From Prado023 sp964418695 (GTDB lineage Bacteria > Actinomycetota > Actinomycetes > S36-B12 > CAIYMF01), in NCBI GenBank assembly GCA_964418695.1, contig CAYQMN010000006.1, positions 106,373 to 170,372 of the forward strand: a stretch of DNA of 64,000 nt, written 5' to 3'. Both the position numbers and the translations under genes were made by a program. Under the pieces are notes generated by a model, which ran no database searches, was not told the origin of the DNA, and saw nothing but the letters and a program-made list of their open reading frames with translations. Positions 62,111 through 64,000 of this stretch are shown here, piece by piece; position 1 is the first letter of the stretch, and every line of letters begins with the position of its first letter.

Positions 62111-63994
62111 GTGAGGAAGGTTGTGCTGCTGCACGGAATCGGCGGAGCTGTCGAGGTCGAGCCGGCGCTTGCGCTGCTCAACGACCATCTCGGGAGCCGG
62201 GGCTATCCACGCGTCTCGGTCGATGACGTCATCGCGGTCGACTACGAGGCCATCCTGGAAGGGCTCTCGGAGGAGGCCCCGACACCGCTCTCCGCGCGCG
62301 TGGGCCCCAGCGATGGCGAGCGCACTCGTGCTGCTCGTACCAACTACGTGGCGCGCGCGGCGCGGATCAGGTCGCGGCTGGATCGAACCCAGGACGACCT
62401 CGACCTCCTCTTGCACCGCATCCCCGAGCCGCTTGCGGATGCGGCCATCCACCTGCCCCAGCTTCATCAGGTCAAGCGGTACGCCGCCAGCGCGGCTGTC
62501 CGTGAGGCCGTCTGGCGGGCGGTACTGGCCGAGCTGCCCCCCAGCGGGGAGATCGTGCTGGTCGGCCACAGCCTCGGCACGGTCATCGCCGTCGATCTCA
62601 TCGCTCATCTGCCCGAGGAGGTTTCCGTGCACGCCCTGGTCACGCTGGCCAGCCCATTGGGCTTCGTGCCGGGCCTTCGCCGTCGCTCGGACCTGATGCG
62701 GCGTGACTCGGGATTCCCCTTCGACCGAGTGCTTTCTTGGACCAACATCTACGGCGTGTGGGACCCGGTGACCGGAGGACGGGGACTTGCCCATGAGTAT
62801 CGATGGGCAAGCGATGCGTCGATCCGCGCTGCCGGTCACGGGCTTCGTGAGTACCTGAACCATCCGCTGACTCTGGAGGTTCTCGAAGAGGCGCTTTTCG
62901 CCACGTACCTACCCGAGCCAGTCACCGACGAGGTCGACCGGCAGCTGGCCGGGGTTTGGCTGCCGCAGTTGCTGGCCTTCGCGTGGGCCCAGCGGATCGG
63001 CGAGGCCATGCCCAGCGCAAAGGAGTCCGAGCGCAGGCAGCTGCTGGCGGCGCGATCCGAGTTGGCGCGACGTTCCATCGCGGGCTACCGGACGCAAGTC
63101 GCCGAGCTGGACCGGGAGCGCCAGGCCGCCGGGGACGTCGTCGATCTCGGCGACGCCGCTCACTTCGAGGTCCTTCGGCAGCACCCCACGCAGGCCGATC
63201 TGGTCGACCGGCCGGGGCTTCTGCTGCGCGGTCGTCTCTCCGATGTCGAGCTGTTGACCTGGCTGGTGCCCGCCGTGCGCGCATGGCCGGTGGCGCCGTT
63301 CGGTGCCGGGGCCAAGGCCTCGCCCAAGATCCGCAAGCAGGCCCTGATCGGGCTGCTGGCCCAGGTGCGCACCAGCCGGGCTGCGGACCGGCTGGTCGAC
63401 AGCGATGAGCGCCTGGCCGACTTGCTGCTGGAGACCATCCACAAGGCTGAGCAGGATATGGGCCCCGAGCGCAGCGCGGCACTTCTGGGCCTAGCGCTGG
63501 CGGGAGTGGGCGCCGCGACCTTGGTCGCCATACCGCTCACCTTCGGCGCCTCCATTCCTGCGGGGCTGTCCGGTGCAGCGGCCCTCACGGCCGGCCTGGC
63601 GGCCTTCGGCCCGGGTGGGATGGCCGGAGGGATCGCGACTGTCGCGCTGCTGACCGGCGGAGGTGTCGGAGTCGCTGCTGTCGGCACGGCGTTGGGGATC
63701 ACCGAGGAATCCGGCCATGGGCGCAGGCTGCGAGACCGAGACTTGGCGCGCAACAGCCGGGAGATTCGCCAGCAGCTGGTCGCCCTGCCGCCGGCCGCTC
63801 TCAAGGAGACGCTCATCAGCCTGCTGGCCGTGATCCGGCTGGAGTCCGCCTTGGCCGGTGCCGACCCGTCGCCGCGCTACTCAATGGCGATGGAGGCATG
63901 TGACCGGCTGCGTGCCGAGGCGCGACTGCACGAAGAGCTGGCGCCTGGCGGCTCTTCAAACTTGAGCGGGCTGGCGGGGTTGTCGCGTCGTTGA
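62111..63994 (+). CDS. Serine hydrolase with C-terminal Gly-rich hydrophobic domain
   Basis: 627 residues. The N-terminus KVVLLHGIGGAVEVEPAL starts an alpha/beta-hydrolase; the nucleophile elbow GHSLG lies near residue 157 (IVLVGHSLGTVIAVDLI), and GVWDPVTGG near 218 supplies the acid position of PGAP1/lipase-like enzymes. The middle (about 270-450) is helical. Residues ~455-530 are strongly hydrophobic and Gly/Ala-rich (LLGLALAGVGAATLVAIPL; GIATVALLTGGGVGVAAVG), possibly two or three membrane helices. A lipase attached to a membrane-inserting tail is a toxin- or defence-effector-like architecture, but no partner is visible. GTG at 62111 with GAGGGAG ~11 bases upstream; GTG 62066 is possible. 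Slightly lower GC than its neighbours. Confidence 0.8.
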   Translation: MRKVVLLHGIGGAVEVEPALALLNDHLGSRGYPRVSVDDVIAVDYEAILEGLSEEAPTPLSARVGPSDGERTRAARTNYVARAARIRSRLDRTQDDLDLLLHRIPEPLADAAIHLPQLHQVKRYAASAAVREAVWRAVLAELPPSGEIVLVGHSLGTVIAVDLIAHLPEEVSVHALVTLASPLGFVPGLRRRSDLMRRDSGFPFDRVLSWTNIYGVWDPVTGGRGLAHEYRWASDASIRAAGHGLREYLNHPLTLEVLEEALFATYLPEPVTDEVDRQLAGVWLPQLLAFAWAQRIGEAMPSAKESERRQLLAARSELARRSIAGYRTQVAELDRERQAAGDVVDLGDAAHFEVLRQHPTQADLVDRPGLLLRGRLSDVELLTWLVPAVRAWPVAPFGAGAKASPKIRKQALIGLLAQVRTSRAADRLVDSDERLADLLLETIHKAEQDMGPERSAALLGLALAGVGAATLVAIPLTFGASIPAGLSGAAALTAGLAAFGPGGMAGGIATVALLTGGGVGVAAVGTALGITEESGHGRRLRDRDLARNSREIRQQLVALPPAALKETLISLLAVIRLESALAGADPSPRYSMAMEACDRLRAEARLHEELAPGGSSNLSGLAGLSRR

Positions 63995-64000
63995 CGTGAG

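Overview
The window is GC-rich chromosomal DNA from an actinobacterium. The gene content (group II truncated haemoglobin, EttA, a DUF222/HNH protein, an LAxTG surface protein, an IdeR/DtxR-type iron box, a mycobacterial-type LexA box) and the many TANNNT -10 elements 6-8 nt before start codons (leaderless transcripts) all fit that phylum. The family cannot be fixed from sequence alone. No rRNA, tRNA, CRISPR array, insertion sequence or prophage was seen.

Layout. 1-4.0 kb: the end of a helix-hairpin-helix protein, a type II NADH dehydrogenase with a His/Pro/Glu tail, and a coupled transglutaminase-fold protein. 4.1-8.1 kb (minus): a coupled run of an alpha/beta-hydrolase-9 membrane protein, a strange x-Ser-aliphatic triplet-repeat protein and a cytoplasmic alpha-amylase. 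8.4-28.6 kb: a block that resembles, from memory, the Mycobacterium ssb2-ettA-thioesterase-aglA-glbO-pepN-rpiB neighbourhood, with extra genes (MaoC hydratase, D-lactate dehydrogenase fusion, MscS channel, MalQ, CutC). It is interrupted at 21.9-24.6 kb by an SOS-box-controlled DUF222/HNH gene and a poorly coding stretch. 28.7-34.0 kb (minus): CYTH protein, D,D-carboxypeptidase, HerA-like ATPase and an LAxTG surface protein. 34.3-38.4 kb (minus): a polysaccharide-chain-control set (LMW tyrosine phosphatase, Wzz/BY-kinase, DUF4012 protein). 38.8-42.5 kb: efeUOB iron uptake behind an iron box.

42.7-56.5 kb (minus) is the most unusual part: three tightly packed giant genes (2397, about 1095 and 1092 residues) with no recognised pathway. 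The first holds an OmpA-like domain and a very large beta-rich region that may belong to the DUF6603 class, the second has fibronectin-III-like modules, and the third ends in a degenerate phospholipase-D-like fold. None shows a classical signal peptide.

56.8-64.0 kb: a ferredoxin-reductase-type flavoprotein, then an arginine/ornithine catabolic operon (DDAH-like hydrolase, ornithine aminotransferase, FUSC-like membrane protein) divergent from its probable Lrp/AsnC regulator across a set of ATTGCAT/ATGCAAT dyads. The window ends with a serine hydrolase fused to a glycine-rich hydrophobic C-terminus.

Joint roles: alpha-amylase, alpha-glucosidase and MalQ together could process glycogen-derived maltodextrins. 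EfeU, EfeO and EfeB form one ferrous iron uptake system. BY-kinase and LMW phosphatase form the usual kinase/phosphatase pair of exopolysaccharide control. Start codons were chosen from ribosome binding sites, ATGA/GTGA overlaps or leaderless -10 spacing where these were visible.
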